A stretch of DNA of 64,000 nt from Gp6-AA40 sp035571515 (GCA_035571515.1 DATNCQ010000039.1:1-64000); one strand, 5' to 3'; positions 48,060 to 57,022 are shown, counted from the first letter of the stretch. Translations and numbers: made by a program. The notes: generated by a model not told the origin, from the sequence alone.

Positions 48060-50308
48060 GGTTTTCACCGCGTGCAGCCGTTGTGCCACTGGCGGCATGC
48101 GCGCTGTGCGGGCTGGCGACAGCGGCGCCCGCGCAGACTTCTACCACACCTGAACGCTCCATGACCGCGGTGCGCCTGCAGCCAGCGGAACGGTTGCTGC
48201 TCGACGGGCGCCTCACTGAAGAGGCCTGGCGGCGGGCGGAGCCGGCCGCGGGTTTCAGGCAGCAGGACCCGAACACCGGCGATCCCGCGACCGAAGCGAC
48301 CGAGGTGCGCGTGCTCTACGACGAGCGCCGCATCGTCATCGGCGTCACCTGTTTCGATTCGGAGCCGCGCCGCATCAGGGGGAACCAGATGCAGCGCGAC
48401 CAGTCGCTCGGGGCGGACGACCGCTTCATGGTCGCCATCGACACCTATTCGGACGGGCGGTCCGGCTACTACTTCGAGATCAATCCATCGGGGGCGATGG
48501 GCGACGGGCTCGTGCAGCCCGGGACCGGAACCGGGGGCACGACGGGCACCGGCGGCGGCGGCGTGAATCGATCGTGGGACGGCATCTGGAACGCGCGCGT
48601 CGATCGCAACGACACGGGCTGGACCGCGGAGATCGAGATCCCGTTTCACACGATGAACTTCAGCCCGAACGCCTCGAGCTGGGGCATCAACTTCCAGCGG
48701 ACGATCCGCCGCAAGATCGAGGAGACGCTCTGGAGCGGATGGGCGCGCAACCAGGGGCTGACCTACATGCCCGCCGCCGGCCGGCTGCAGGGCCTCGAAG
48801 GGCTGCACCAGGGGCTCGGTCTCGACCTGCTTCCGTACGTCGTCGGCAACTCGTCGTCCGCGCCCGGCCGCGGCTCGCCATCATCGGTGGAGAGGGGCGC
48901 CGTCGGCGGCGACGTCGCCTACAACCTGACGCCACGGCTGCGCGCGAACATGTCGATCAACACGGACTTCGCCGAGACCGAGGTCGATCAGCGGCAGGTG
49001 AACCTGACGCGCTTCCCGCTGTTCTTTCCCGAGAAGCGCGGGTTCTTCCTCGAGGGCGCGAGCGTGTTCAACTTCTCGCGCGAGACAGGCACCTCGATCG
49101 TGCCGTTCTTCAGCCGCCGCATCGGCCTCGACGACGCAGGCGTGCCGCAGCCGCTCGACTACGGCGCGAAGCTGACGGGACAGGCGGGCGTGTTCGACCT
49201 CGGCGTCCTGCAGGTGCGCACGCGCGATCGCGGCAACGTGCCTGGCGAGGACTTCACGGTGCTCCGTTCGCAGCGCCGGTTCTGGCGGCAGTCGTACGTC
49301 GGCGCGCTGTTCACGGCGCGAAGTGGCGGTTCAGTGGCCGGCGTGCCACGGGCGAGCGAGGCGATTCGAGGGGCGCGGCAGACCGGCGGTGCCGACTTCG
49401 CGCTGGCGACGTCGCAGTTCCTCCAGAAAGAGGTGCTCGAGGTCAGCGGCTTCTATCTCAACACGACGAAGCTGCCCGGGTCGCGCGGCGGCGCCGCGTT
49501 CGGCGCGCGTATCAACATGCCCAACGACCCGATCAACTGGCACATGTCGGTGCGCGAGGTGCAGGACGGCTACGATCCGGCAGTCGGCTTCGTCGATCGC
49601 CGCGCGTATCGCCTGATCGAACCCGACGTGCGCTACACCGTTCACACCGAGCGGAGCCGGTTCATGCGGCGCTTTTCGTTCGAGGGCAACTTCACCCACT
49701 ACTTCGACCTCGACGGACGCCTGGAGACGCGGCGAATGGACGTGCAGTTCCTCCGCGTCGATCTGCATTCGAGCGACCTCCTCGAGTTCCACCTGCTGCC
49801 GCTCTACGAGCGGCTGCCGCGCGACTTCCAGATCTCGCCCGGCATCGTCCTGCCGGCCGGCGGCCAGTACAGCTTCGTGCGGCGGCGCTACTCGACGCAG
49901 ACGACGACGAGCCGGCCGATCTCGCTCAATGCGACGTACGAGGACGGCGCGTTCTATTCGGGCGAGCGGCGCCAGGTGACGGGCACGCTGAGCGTCAGGC
50001 CGGGACGCGGATGGCTGATCAACGTCGGCGGCGACTACAACGACGTGTCGCTGCGCGAGGGCCGGTTCACGACGCGGCTCTGGCTCAACGACGTCAACAC
50101 ACAGTTCAACCCGTTCATCTCGCTCGTCAACCGCCTGCAGTTCGACACCGTCACGCGTCAGCTCGGCTGGCAGTCACGCTTTCGGTGGATCACCCGGCCG
50201 GGCAACGACATCTTCTTCGTCTACACGCACAACTGGACGGATCGCACCACCCTGGAGACGCTCGACCGCAAGGGCTCGCTCAAGATCGTCCGTACCATCC
50301 GGTTCTAG
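48041..50308 (+). CDS. DUF5916 outer-membrane protein with CBM9-like domain
   Basis: This 755-residue protein has a signal peptide (VVPLAACALCGLATAAPAQ). A carbohydrate-binding-module-9-like domain follows at about 35-210 (LDGRLTEEAWRRAEPAAGF, RVLYDERRIVIGVTCFDSEP, WTAEIEIPFHTMNF). A DUF5916 beta-barrel ends in Phe (KIVRTIRF), consistent with outer-membrane insertion. The role is unknown; sugar or surface binding is inferred from the CBM9-like domain. GTG 48041 is chosen for AGGAGG just upstream; GTG 48083 would give a shorter signal peptide. The start lies inside the 5' end of the divergent peptidase gene. Confidence 0.82.
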   Translation: MRAVGTWFSPRAAVVPLAACALCGLATAAPAQTSTTPERSMTAVRLQPAERLLLDGRLTEEAWRRAEPAAGFRQQDPNTGDPATEATEVRVLYDERRIVIGVTCFDSEPRRIRGNQMQRDQSLGADDRFMVAIDTYSDGRSGYYFEINPSGAMGDGLVQPGTGTGGTTGTGGGGVNRSWDGIWNARVDRNDTGWTAEIEIPFHTMNFSPNASSWGINFQRTIRRKIEETLWSGWARNQGLTYMPAAGRLQGLEGLHQGLGLDLLPYVVGNSSSAPGRGSPSSVERGAVGGDVAYNLTPRLRANMSINTDFAETEVDQRQVNLTRFPLFFPEKRGFFLEGASVFNFSRETGTSIVPFFSRRIGLDDAGVPQPLDYGAKLTGQAGVFDLGVLQVRTRDRGNVPGEDFTVLRSQRRFWRQSYVGALFTARSGGSVAGVPRASEAIRGARQTGGADFALATSQFLQKEVLEVSGFYLNTTKLPGSRGGAAFGARINMPNDPINWHMSVREVQDGYDPAVGFVDRRAYRLIEPDVRYTVHTERSRFMRRFSFEGNFTHYFDLDGRLETRRMDVQFLRVDLHSSDLLEFHLLPLYERLPRDFQISPGIVLPAGGQYSFVRRRYSTQTTTSRPISLNATYEDGAFYSGERRQVTGTLSVRPGRGWLINVGGDYNDVSLREGRFTTRLWLNDVNTQFNPFISLVNRLQFDTVTRQLGWQSRFRWITRPGNDIFFVYTHNWTDRTTLETLDRKGSLKIVRTIRF

Positions 50309-50347
50309 GTGTCGGAGTCGCGACTCAACGTGGCGGCAAGTGCGTAC

Positions 50348-51892
50348 TTATGCCGGCTGCAGATGCGCGGCGCCCCGCTCGCAGACGACCGCTCCGCCGG
50401 CGACTTCGACGTCAGAATGGATGCGAACGTCAGGCGAGTAGTACCAGTTCGCCTTGACCGCCGTCCGCGTGACGTCGACGACCACATAGCCGCGCCGGAC
50501 GCCGTCGAGGTACTTCAGGTGCGGCAGCGCGACGCGGACCGCGGCGGCCGCCTCGGTACCGTCGGGCGACGCGAACATCGCCGGGGGCGGCGAACTGATG
50601 GCGGGCGTGACGAACTCGACGGCCAGCGAGCCCTCGCCGCCGGCGCGGTAGCCGTTCCACGGATTGCGTGGAATGTCGAAGCCCCACGAGCTGTGGGCGT
50701 CGCCGGTGAGGACAACGAGATCGCGGATCCGCTCGCGCTCGACGAAATCGAGCACGCGTCCTCGCTGCGCCGTATAGCCGTCCCATGCATCGGTGTTGGT
50801 CGGACGCGTACCGGGCGGTGTCAGCGACGCGAACATGACCTGCTGGCCGAGCAGGCGCCACGGCGTGTTCGCCCGCTGCGACGCGCGCAGCTCGTCGAAC
50901 ATCCACGCCTCCTGCGCCGCGCCCATCAGCGTGCGTGCCGGGTCGGCGAGTCCCGCGGCGTTGGCGCCCGCCACCTGCCGGTCGCGCAGCGCGCGCGTAT
51001 CGAGCATGACGAGGTCGGCCAGGCCGCCGAACCGGAACGTCCGATAGAGGTGGATGCCCGCCTCACTCGACTCGCGGATCGGCATCCACTCGAGATAGGC
51101 CTTGTAGGCGGCGGCCTTGCGCGCCGCCCATTCGCCCTCGCCCTTCTCCGGGTTGTGATTGATCGCGCCGCCGGCCCACGCGTCGTTCGCGAGCTCGTGA
51201 TCGTCCCACACCGCGACGAACGGAAAGAGCCGATGCGCATCCTGCAGGTCGGGATCGGTCCGGTACGTCGCGTAGCGCGCGCGGTAGTCGGCGAGCGTAA
51301 TCGACTCGCGCGGCGGCTGTGGTACGCGGTTGATCGCCGCGCCGGCGCCGTACTCGCCCTCGCCGAACTCGTAGATGTAGTCGCCGACGTGAACGATGGC
51401 GTCGAGATCGAGCCGCTTCGCGATGCCGGCGTAAACGTTGAAGAAGCCGGCGGGATAGTTCGAGCAGGACACCAGCGCGAAGCGCAGGCGTTCGGCGCCG
51501 GTCGCGGGAAACGTCCGGGTACGGCCGATCGGCGACTGCTCCCCCTCGGCGTCGAACGCGTAGTAGTAGGTCGTGGCCGGCTGCAGGCCGGTGGCATCGA
51601 CCTTCACCGTGTAGTCGCGCCCGGCCGCGGTCTCCACGGTTCCGCTCGCCACGATGCGCCGCAGGCCGTCATCGGTCGCGATGCGCCAGCGAACGCTGAC
51701 GGACTCGGTCGCCGACGCGGCGCGCGGGGTGACGCGCGTCCAGAGCATCATCCGGTCCGCGAGCGGATCGCCGCTCGCGACACCGTGCTGAAAACGGGAA
51801 CCGCCGCCGGGAGCCTCACGCTGTCCCTGGAGAGGGAATGCGAGCCCCGCGGCGGCGGTGGTCCAGAGGAATTGCCGGCGTGTCAACGACAC
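50348..51892 (-). CDS. phoD: PhoD-type alkaline phosphatase, Tat-exported
   Basis: This 514-residue protein begins with a twin-arginine signal (LTRRQFLWTTAAAGLAFPL). It shows the PhoD order: an N-terminal beta domain (FQHGVASGDPLADRMMLWTR), then VSCSNYP, VHVGDYIYEFGE, VAVWDDHELANDAW and VLTGDAHSSWGFD. PhoD enzymes are Fe/Ca phosphodiesterases and phosphomonoesterases that release phosphate in the periplasm. The start codon is GTG 51892, in a small palindrome. It lies downstream of the exported protein phosphatase on the same strand, separated by a hairpin. Confidence 0.92.
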   Translation of the reverse strand: MSLTRRQFLWTTAAAGLAFPLQGQREAPGGGSRFQHGVASGDPLADRMMLWTRVTPRAASATESVSVRWRIATDDGLRRIVASGTVETAAGRDYTVKVDATGLQPATTYYYAFDAEGEQSPIGRTRTFPATGAERLRFALVSCSNYPAGFFNVYAGIAKRLDLDAIVHVGDYIYEFGEGEYGAGAAINRVPQPPRESITLADYRARYATYRTDPDLQDAHRLFPFVAVWDDHELANDAWAGGAINHNPEKGEGEWAARKAAAYKAYLEWMPIRESSEAGIHLYRTFRFGGLADLVMLDTRALRDRQVAGANAAGLADPARTLMGAAQEAWMFDELRASQRANTPWRLLGQQVMFASLTPPGTRPTNTDAWDGYTAQRGRVLDFVERERIRDLVVLTGDAHSSWGFDIPRNPWNGYRAGGEGSLAVEFVTPAISSPPPAMFASPDGTEAAAAVRVALPHLKYLDGVRRGYVVVDVTRTAVKANWYYSPDVRIHSDVEVAGGAVVCERGAAHLQPA

Positions 51893-51903
51893 GCGTCAGA
51901 TCA

Positions 51904-51980
51904 AACCACGAAGAAACGAAGAGCACGAAGGATTATTAATTCCTTCGTGGTCTTCGCGCCCTTCGCGGTTGAATTCTTCG
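51904..51980. repeat. CACGAAG-type hairpin element
   Basis: CACGAAGGA (51924-51932) pairs perfectly with TCCTTCGTG (51941-51949) around TTATTAAT. Additional ACCACGAAG and CTTCGTGG words flank it. Core words recur at 23350 and 58701. It lies between the two phosphatase genes. Confidence 0.65.
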
Positions 51981-52598
51981 TTACTTCGTGGTGACGATGC
52001 CCGTCGCGAGGACGGCCGGCTGCTTCGGCCGCGCCGGCGTGTAGGCGTAGACGTAGTTGCGCAGCACCGGGTGGTCCGGGAACCCTTCGAAGCGGTACTG
52101 CTGCATCTCCTTGTAGGCCTGCGCGGCGGTCCAGCCGTCGTTCGTCATCCGGTAGAGCGCGGTCATCGTGCCGGTGCGGTGGCGTCCCCCCGCGCAGTGC
52201 ACGTACACCGGCTGGTTCGCCGGGTCGTTGACGATGTCGAGGAACTGCGCGATCTGCGCATCGGTCGGCGCCTTGGTCGTCGTCATGCCGATGCGGACGA
52301 AGTTCATGCCGGCCGCCTGCACGAGGCCGGCTTCGTTCGACGGACCGTCCGCCTGCAGGTCGATGACGGTCTTCACGCCAATCGCGGCGAGGTCACGGAA
52401 GTCCGTGGCCCTCGGCTGCGCGCCCCGGAAATAGTTGTCGTTGATCTTGCCGAAGTTGCCGATATGAATCCGGCTGAGCGGCGCAACGGCCGCCGGAGTG
52501 GTCGCCCTGGGGGTCTGCGCGATGGCCGGTGCGGCAATCGCGACGGCGGAGACGAAGGCTGCAAAGACACGGATACGAATGTTCTGTGATCCCATCAT
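51981..52598 (-). CDS. Exported tyrosine/dual-specificity-type phosphatase
   Basis: This 205-residue protein has a signal peptide (VFAAFVSAVAIAAPAIAQ) and a cysteine-phosphatase domain with the CX5R loop VHCAGGRHRTG (Cys135, Arg141). NYFRGAQP and IDLQADGPSNEAGL upstream are typical of DSP/PTP-like bacterial enzymes. The target may be a phospho-amino acid, inositol phosphate or other phosphoester. ATG 52598 is preceded by AAAGGT. It is followed by phoD, so the pair may be expressed together for phosphate release. Confidence 0.85.
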   Translation of the reverse strand: MMGSQNIRIRVFAAFVSAVAIAAPAIAQTPRATTPAAVAPLSRIHIGNFGKINDNYFRGAQPRATDFRDLAAIGVKTVIDLQADGPSNEAGLVQAAGMNFVRIGMTTTKAPTDAQIAQFLDIVNDPANQPVYVHCAGGRHRTGTMTALYRMTNDGWTAAQAYKEMQQYRFEGFPDHPVLRNYVYAYTPARPKQPAVLATGIVTTK

Positions 52599-52706
52599 GT
52601 TTGACCTTTGGCGTGGAGTTGCCGCGCGCGTGCGGTAAGGGTCATTGTAAAAAAACAATGTGCGGAAAGCGACCTCAGCCAGTGCGACAAAACGAAGGCG
52701 GTTCAG

Positions 52707-53606
52707 TCACGTTTTCGTGCACAGCCGTTCCATATCAAGAGGTATCGGCGCTTCTATCCCCAGCCGTTGGCCCGTCCTCGGGTGTGGAAGCTCGATTTTC
52801 CACGCGTGCAGCGCCTGCCGTTCGATACACGGATCGGGCACGCCATACAGCCGGTCGCCCGCGATCGGCCAGCCGTACGCCGCCAGGTGCACCCGGATTT
52901 GATGCGTGCGCCCGGTGATGAGCTCGCACTGGACCAATGAGCAGGTATCGCCACTTGAGACGACGCGGTAGCGTGTCTGGCTGGGTGCGCCGTCCTCAGC
53001 CGTAACGATACGGCGGCGGTCCGCCGGGTCGTGCCGCAGCGGCAGCGCAATGATCCCTTCGGGCGGGCGGGGCGTTTCGCGAACGACGGCCAGGTACTGC
53101 TTGGTGACGCGTCCGGCCCGCGCGTCGCGCTGGATTCGGAAGTGAGCGCCTGCCGACAGCGCCACGAGGACAACCCCGGAAGTGTCCTTGTCGAGGCGGC
53201 TGACGAGACCTGGCCGCGCGTCCGGGCGGTCGCGCAGCCGCCACAGCACAGCGTTCAAGAGCGTACCCGTCGCGTTCCGGAACGACGGGTGCACCACCAT
53301 TCCCGCGGGCTTGTTGACCGCGATCACGTCGTCGTCTTCGAAGAGGATATCGAGCGGTATCGGTTCCGGCCCCGGCTCTTCGCGCAACCTCGAGGACGCC
53401 GGGAGCGTCACTTCTACGACGGCCCCTTCGCGGACGTGAGTCGACGCGCGAGCGGCGGGCGCGCGGTCAACCGAGACGAGGCCGTCGGCGATCCATCGCT
53501 GCGCCTGCGCGCGCGACATCCCCGAGACCTCCGTCACCCGCCTGACCAGCACCTGGTCCAGGCGCAATCGCGTATCGCCCCGATCGGCAGTAAAGTGGAT
53601 GGTCAA
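52707..53606 (-). CDS. RluA-family rRNA pseudouridine synthase
   Basis: This 299-residue protein has an N-terminal S4 RNA-binding domain at about 13-75 (RLDQVLVRRVTEVSGMSRAQ) and an RluA catalytic domain. The domain shows VNKPAGMVVHPS, catalytic Asp139 in VSRLDKDTSG and the C-terminal TGRTHQIRVHLA motif. It would isomerise uridines in rRNA. The start is TTG 53606, only 2 bases from the divergent msrA ATG; no good Shine-Dalgarno sequence is seen for either. Confidence 0.9.
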   Translation of the reverse strand: MTIHFTADRGDTRLRLDQVLVRRVTEVSGMSRAQAQRWIADGLVSVDRAPAARASTHVREGAVVEVTLPASSRLREEPGPEPIPLDILFEDDDVIAVNKPAGMVVHPSFRNATGTLLNAVLWRLRDRPDARPGLVSRLDKDTSGVVLVALSAGAHFRIQRDARAGRVTKQYLAVVRETPRPPEGIIALPLRHDPADRRRIVTAEDGAPSQTRYRVVSSGDTCSLVQCELITGRTHQIRVHLAAYGWPIAGDRLYGVPDPCIERQALHAWKIELPHPRTGQRLGIEAPIPLDMERLCTKT

Positions 53607-53608
53607 CT

Positions 53609-54241
53609 ATGAACTCGAGAATGCCACAGCCGGACCAGGCCCTTCCCGGGCGCGCCGAGACGACGCCGGTCCCCGACGCTCATTTCGTCAACGGTCACCG
53701 GCTCTCGCCGCCGTTTCCCGCCGGGCTCGAGCAGGCGGTATTCGGCATGGGCTGCTTCTGGGGCGCCGAACGGAAGTTCTGGCAGGCGCCGGGCGTCTAT
53801 TCGACGGCGGTCGGTTACGCCGGCGGCTACACGCCCAATGCGACCTATCGCGAAGTGTGCAGCGGGATGACGGGCCACACCGAGGTCGTGCTCGTAATGT
53901 TCGATCCGAAGGTCACGTCGTACGACGCGATGCTGAAGATCTTCTGGGAGAACCACGACCCGACCCAGGGGATGCGCCAGGGGAACGACAGCGGCACGCA
54001 GTACCGTTCGGCGATCTACACCTTCTCGCCCGAGCAGCAGCGCGCCGCCGAGGCGTCGCGCAAGGCCTTCCAGGATCGCCTGAACGACGCGGGCTTCGGG
54101 CGCATCACCACCGAGATTGCCGACGCGCCCCCGTTCTATTACGCGGAGGACTATCACCAGCAGTACCTTGCGAAGAACCCCGGAGGCTACTGCGGCCTCG
54201 GCGGTACGGGTGTGACGTGCCCCGTGGGCGTGAACGCGTGA
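53609..54241 (+). CDS. msrA: Peptide-methionine (S)-S-oxide reductase
   Basis: This 210-residue protein has the MsrA active site GCFWGAE with Cys49 and the core AVGYAGGYTPNATYREVC. A C-terminal pair of cysteines (GGYCGLGGTGVTCP) can serve as resolving residues. It repairs methionine-S-sulfoxide in proteins. It has no signal peptide. ATG 53609 or 53621 could be the start. Heptamer repeats follow its stop immediately. Confidence 0.93.
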   Translation: MNSRMPQPDQALPGRAETTPVPDAHFVNGHRLSPPFPAGLEQAVFGMGCFWGAERKFWQAPGVYSTAVGYAGGYTPNATYREVCSGMTGHTEVVLVMFDPKVTSYDAMLKIFWENHDPTQGMRQGNDSGTQYRSAIYTFSPEQQRAAEASRKAFQDRLNDAGFGRITTEIADAPPFYYAEDYHQQYLAKNPGGYCGLGGTGVTCPVGVNA

Positions 54242-54276
54242 GCAGCGGGCAGCAGGCAGCGTGCAGCCGGCAGTAG
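54242..54276. repeat. Heptamer array (GCAGCNG type, five units)
   Basis: GCAGCGG, GCAGCAG, GCAGCGT, GCAGCCG and GCAGTAG follow the msrA stop codon without a gap. The rest of the 54277-54338 stretch shows nothing recognisable. Confidence 0.7.
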
Positions 54277-54338
54277 GGCGGGTCCCGCGGAGCACCGGCG
54301 CCACGCGCACGCGGACCCGCCTGGCAGTAATGAGTCGG

Positions 54339-54344
54339 TATAAT
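54339..54344 (+). promoter_or_regulatory. Consensus -10 TATAAT 8 bases before ATG 54353
   Basis: A perfect TATAAT stands 8 bases before the start codon and there is no ribosome-binding site. No -35 match is apparent at the usual distance. Confidence 0.45.
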
Positions 54345-54352
54345 CGCGCTCC

Positions 54353-54772
54353 ATGAGTAGAGTCACCTACGCGAATACACCGGCTACCCTCGATCAGCAG
54401 GCGCTGCGTGCCACGCACGGCGTGCGCATCGTCTCGCCGTCGGAAGAGGGGACGGGGGTGAACTCGCTGCCCGGCGGCGTGTACGGCTTCACGTACTCGC
54501 CGGCGCTGCCCAACGCGCCGCTGTTCGCCGAGCGCCGTTTCCGCTCCTACGAGACGCACAAGCTGGCCGGCGGCGAGGTCTTCGTCATCGGGTTCGCGGA
54601 CGTCGAATCGGCGGCCGCGCTCGAGTCGAGCGAAGGAGAGCGGACGCTGGTGATCCAGCCCGAGCCCGATGCGGCGGCGAACGTGCTGGTGAAGATCCCG
54701 TACTCGCGGATGCGCCACCACCGGCAGTACGCGGCGCCGAACCAGCATGGCTTCACAGTGACCGTCGCCTAA
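54353..54772 (+). CDS. Hypothetical soluble protein
   Basis: The 139-residue product has no signal peptide and no membrane segment. Visible features are a beta-rich middle (GGVYGFTYSPALPNAPLFAER, GGEVFVIGFADVESA) and a His-rich stretch near the C-terminus (RMRHHRQYAAPNQHG). I do not recognise a family. Its 3' end overlaps the convergent sulfurtransferase gene by four bases. The start is supported by the adjacent consensus -10 box. Confidence 0.65.
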   Translation: MSRVTYANTPATLDQQALRATHGVRIVSPSEEGTGVNSLPGGVYGFTYSPALPNAPLFAERRFRSYETHKLAGGEVFVIGFADVESAAALESSEGERTLVIQPEPDAAANVLVKIPYSRMRHHRQYAAPNQHGFTVTVA

Positions 54773-55629
54773 CAACCGTCGCCCTTCGCACCTCGCTCGA
54801 CCGGCCGCTCCGGGTCGGCTTCCCATTCCGACCACGACCCCGCGAACAGCTTCGCCCCCTTCAGCCCCGCGTGCTCCATCGCCAGCAGGTTGTAGCAGGC
54901 GGTGATGCCGGACCCGCAATACATCACGGCCTCGTTCGCGGATCGCTCGCCGAGCACGCGCTCGAACTCCGCCTTCAGTTCGCCGGCCTGCCGCATCGTG
55001 CCGTCGGCGGCGACGTTGTCCCGGTAGTGCCGGTTGCGCGCGTGCGGGATGTGACCGTAGACGGTGTCGAGCGGATCCGGCTCGCCCGCGAATCGCTGGG
55101 GCGATCGCGCGTCGATCAGGCGCATCGACGGGTCGCCGAGGCGCGCGACGACCTCGTCGGCCATGACCCGCATGTCGCCGCGCGGGTGGGGCGTGAACGT
55201 CGCCGGCGCGCGCGCGTCATCACCCCCGCGGACCGCTCGCGCTTCGCGCGTCCACCTGGCGAAGCCGCCGTCGAGCACGGCCACCGCCTCGTGCCCGAGG
55301 TAGCGCAGCATCCACCACAGCCGGCTGGCAAAGGCGCCGGCGTCCTGGTCGTAGGCGATCACCTGCGTGCGGTCGCCGATGCCGAGGCGGGCGAAGGTGG
55401 CGGCCATCGTGTCCACGGCCGGCAGCGGATGGCGGCCGTTGGTCCCGGTGCGCGGCGCGGCGAGATCGTGCGCCAGGTCGACGAAGACCGCCCCGGGAAC
55501 GTGGCCCGCGAGGTACTGCGCGCGGCCCCATTCCTCATCCTTGAGGTTGTAGCGGCAATCGGCGATGAGCCAGGAGTTGTCGCTGAGGTGAGCCTCGAGC
55601 AATTCCGGAGAAATCAGAGTCGTATGCAT
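54769..55629 (-). CDS. Two-domain rhodanese sulfurtransferase (3-mercaptopyruvate type)
   Basis: This 286-residue protein has tandem rhodanese domains. The N-terminal one is inactive (YNLKDEEWGRAQYLAGHVPG), and the C-terminal one has active-site Cys238 in MYCGSGITAC. The CGSG-type loop is characteristic of 3-mercaptopyruvate sulfurtransferases rather than thiosulfate-specific rhodaneses. It would transfer sulfane sulfur to cyanide or thiols. The gene diverges from the lipoprotein gene. Confidence 0.9.
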   Translation of the reverse strand: MHTTLISPELLEAHLSDNSWLIADCRYNLKDEEWGRAQYLAGHVPGAVFVDLAHDLAAPRTGTNGRHPLPAVDTMAATFARLGIGDRTQVIAYDQDAGAFASRLWWMLRYLGHEAVAVLDGGFARWTREARAVRGGDDARAPATFTPHPRGDMRVMADEVVARLGDPSMRLIDARSPQRFAGEPDPLDTVYGHIPHARNRHYRDNVAADGTMRQAGELKAEFERVLGERSANEAVMYCGSGITACYNLLAMEHAGLKGAKLFAGSWSEWEADPERPVERGAKGDGC

Positions 55630-55666
55630 GGCGTTCGCATTGCACGCATCAGCCCGGAGATTTTAT

Positions 55667-56038
55667 ATGGGCTTACGAACCGCAGTGGTAATGGTCGCGC
55701 TTGTGATGCTGAGCAGCGGGTGCGCCGCGCGCCACGGCCGCCCGATCATCGGCGGCAGCACGGTGCCGAATCCGACGGGCACCATCTCCGGGACCGTGAC
55801 GTCCTCGACGGGCACACCGCTCGAAGGGCGGCGCGTGAGCGCCATCAACATGGCGACCGAGGCACATTTCGACGCGACGACGTCCGGTAACGGCGGCTAC
55901 ACGGTCAAGGTGCCGCCGGGACGGTATCGCCTGGAAGTGGAACTGCGCGGGGGCGATCAGCTGGCGCAGCAGCCCGAGCAGACCAACGTCAACGTCGGCG
56001 ACGTCGACGAGCGGATGAACTTCGTCGTCGGCCGCTGA
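55667..56038 (+). CDS. Small lipoprotein with carboxypeptidase-regulatory-like domain
   Basis: The 123-residue product has a lipoprotein signal with lipobox LSSGC (Cys at about 18). A single CarboxypepD_reg-like beta domain follows (GTISGTVTSSTGTPLEGRRV, NGGYTVKVPPGRYRLEVELRG), the same module found at the N-terminus of the two TonB receptors. It is probably an anchored periplasmic adaptor. ATG 55667 follows GGAGA. Its stop codon is followed at once by repeat copy B. Confidence 0.8.
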   Translation: MGLRTAVVMVALVMLSSGCAARHGRPIIGGSTVPNPTGTISGTVTSSTGTPLEGRRVSAINMATEAHFDATTSGNGGYTVKVPPGRYRLEVELRGGDQLAQQPEQTNVNVGDVDERMNFVVGR

Positions 56039-56039
56039 C

Positions 56040-56127
56040 GCGCGGATTTCACTTCTCTGTGGCGCGAACCCTGTCGGGTTCGCGAGGCGACCCTGACAAG
56101 GCTCGCCCCCGGGTAACATCCGTGTCG
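56040..56127. repeat. Hairpin repeat element, copy B
   Basis: GCGCGGATTTCACTTC (from 56040) and CCTGACAAGGCTCGCCC (from 56091) are shared with copy A at 15919. Between them an extra perfect hairpin GCGAACCC/GGGTTCGC surrounds TGTC. As in copy A it starts right after a plus-strand stop codon. Confidence 0.68.
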
Positions 56128-56134
56128 CGGCCCG

Positions 56135-57022
56135 TTAGATCGTCGCTCGCTCGAGGGCGGCGATACGCTGTTCGAGTGGCGGGTGCGTGGCGAAGAAGAC
56201 CATCCATCCGCGCGTGCCGTTGATTTTCAGCGTGGCGAGCGCCTGGTGCTGCGTGTCCACCAGTTCGTGGTTGGCCTGCAGGCGCCGGAGCGCGCCAATC
56301 ATCCGCTCGCGGCCGGCGAGCATCGCGCCGCCCCGATCCGCGCGGAACTCGCGCTGGCGCGAGAACCACGCCGTGATGAGCGAGCCCAGGATGCCGAGCA
56401 CGATCTGCAGGACGATCACGATCAGGTAGGACCCGCCGTTGTACCCGCCGCGATCGCGGGAGTCGCCGCGGTTGGCGATGACGTAGGCAATCAGCCGCGC
56501 GAAGAACATCACGAACGCGTTGATCACCCCCTGCAGCAGCGTCATCGTCACCATGTCGCCGTTGGCGATGTGGGTGACCTCGTGCCCGAGCACACCCTCG
56601 ACTTCCTCGTCGCGCATCGAGCCCAGCAGGCCGGTGGACACCGCAACGAGCGCCCGGCTCTTGCTCGGCCCGGTCGCGAACGCGTTCACCTCGGGCGACT
56701 CGTAGATGCCGACCTCGGGCATCGGCAGGCCCGCCTTCTGCGTCAGGCCGGCGATCATCGCGTAGACGCGGTCCGCGCGCGGATTGCCGGTGTGGCCGTC
56801 GACGAGCTTCATGCCGGTCGCGCGCTTGGCGATCCAGCGCGACATCTGCAGCGAGATGAAGGCGCCACCCATGCCCCAGACGAAGCAGAAGATCGCCAGC
56901 GACCCGATGTCGAGCCCGTTCGGACCGACATACCGCCCGACGCCGAGAATGCTGAGGACAACCGTCAGCGTCAGGACGACGGCGATGTTGGTCACGAGGA
57001 ACAGGAAAATTCGCTTACCCAT
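56135..57022 (-). CDS. htpX: Membrane-bound zinc protease HtpX
   Basis: This 295-residue M48-family protease has two N-terminal membrane helices (FLFLVTNIAVVLTLTVVLSI, IGSLAIFCFVWGMGGAFISL), zinc motif HEVTH at 147-151 and two further helices at about 160-215. The third ligand glutamate is in SRQREFRADR. It degrades misfolded membrane proteins. It converges with the lipoprotein gene, with repeat copy B lying between the stops. Confidence 0.95.
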   Translation of the reverse strand: MGKRIFLFLVTNIAVVLTLTVVLSILGVGRYVGPNGLDIGSLAIFCFVWGMGGAFISLQMSRWIAKRATGMKLVDGHTGNPRADRVYAMIAGLTQKAGLPMPEVGIYESPEVNAFATGPSKSRALVAVSTGLLGSMRDEEVEGVLGHEVTHIANGDMVTMTLLQGVINAFVMFFARLIAYVIANRGDSRDRGGYNGGSYLIVIVLQIVLGILGSLITAWFSRQREFRADRGGAMLAGRERMIGALRRLQANHELVDTQHQALATLKINGTRGWMVFFATHPPLEQRIAALERATI

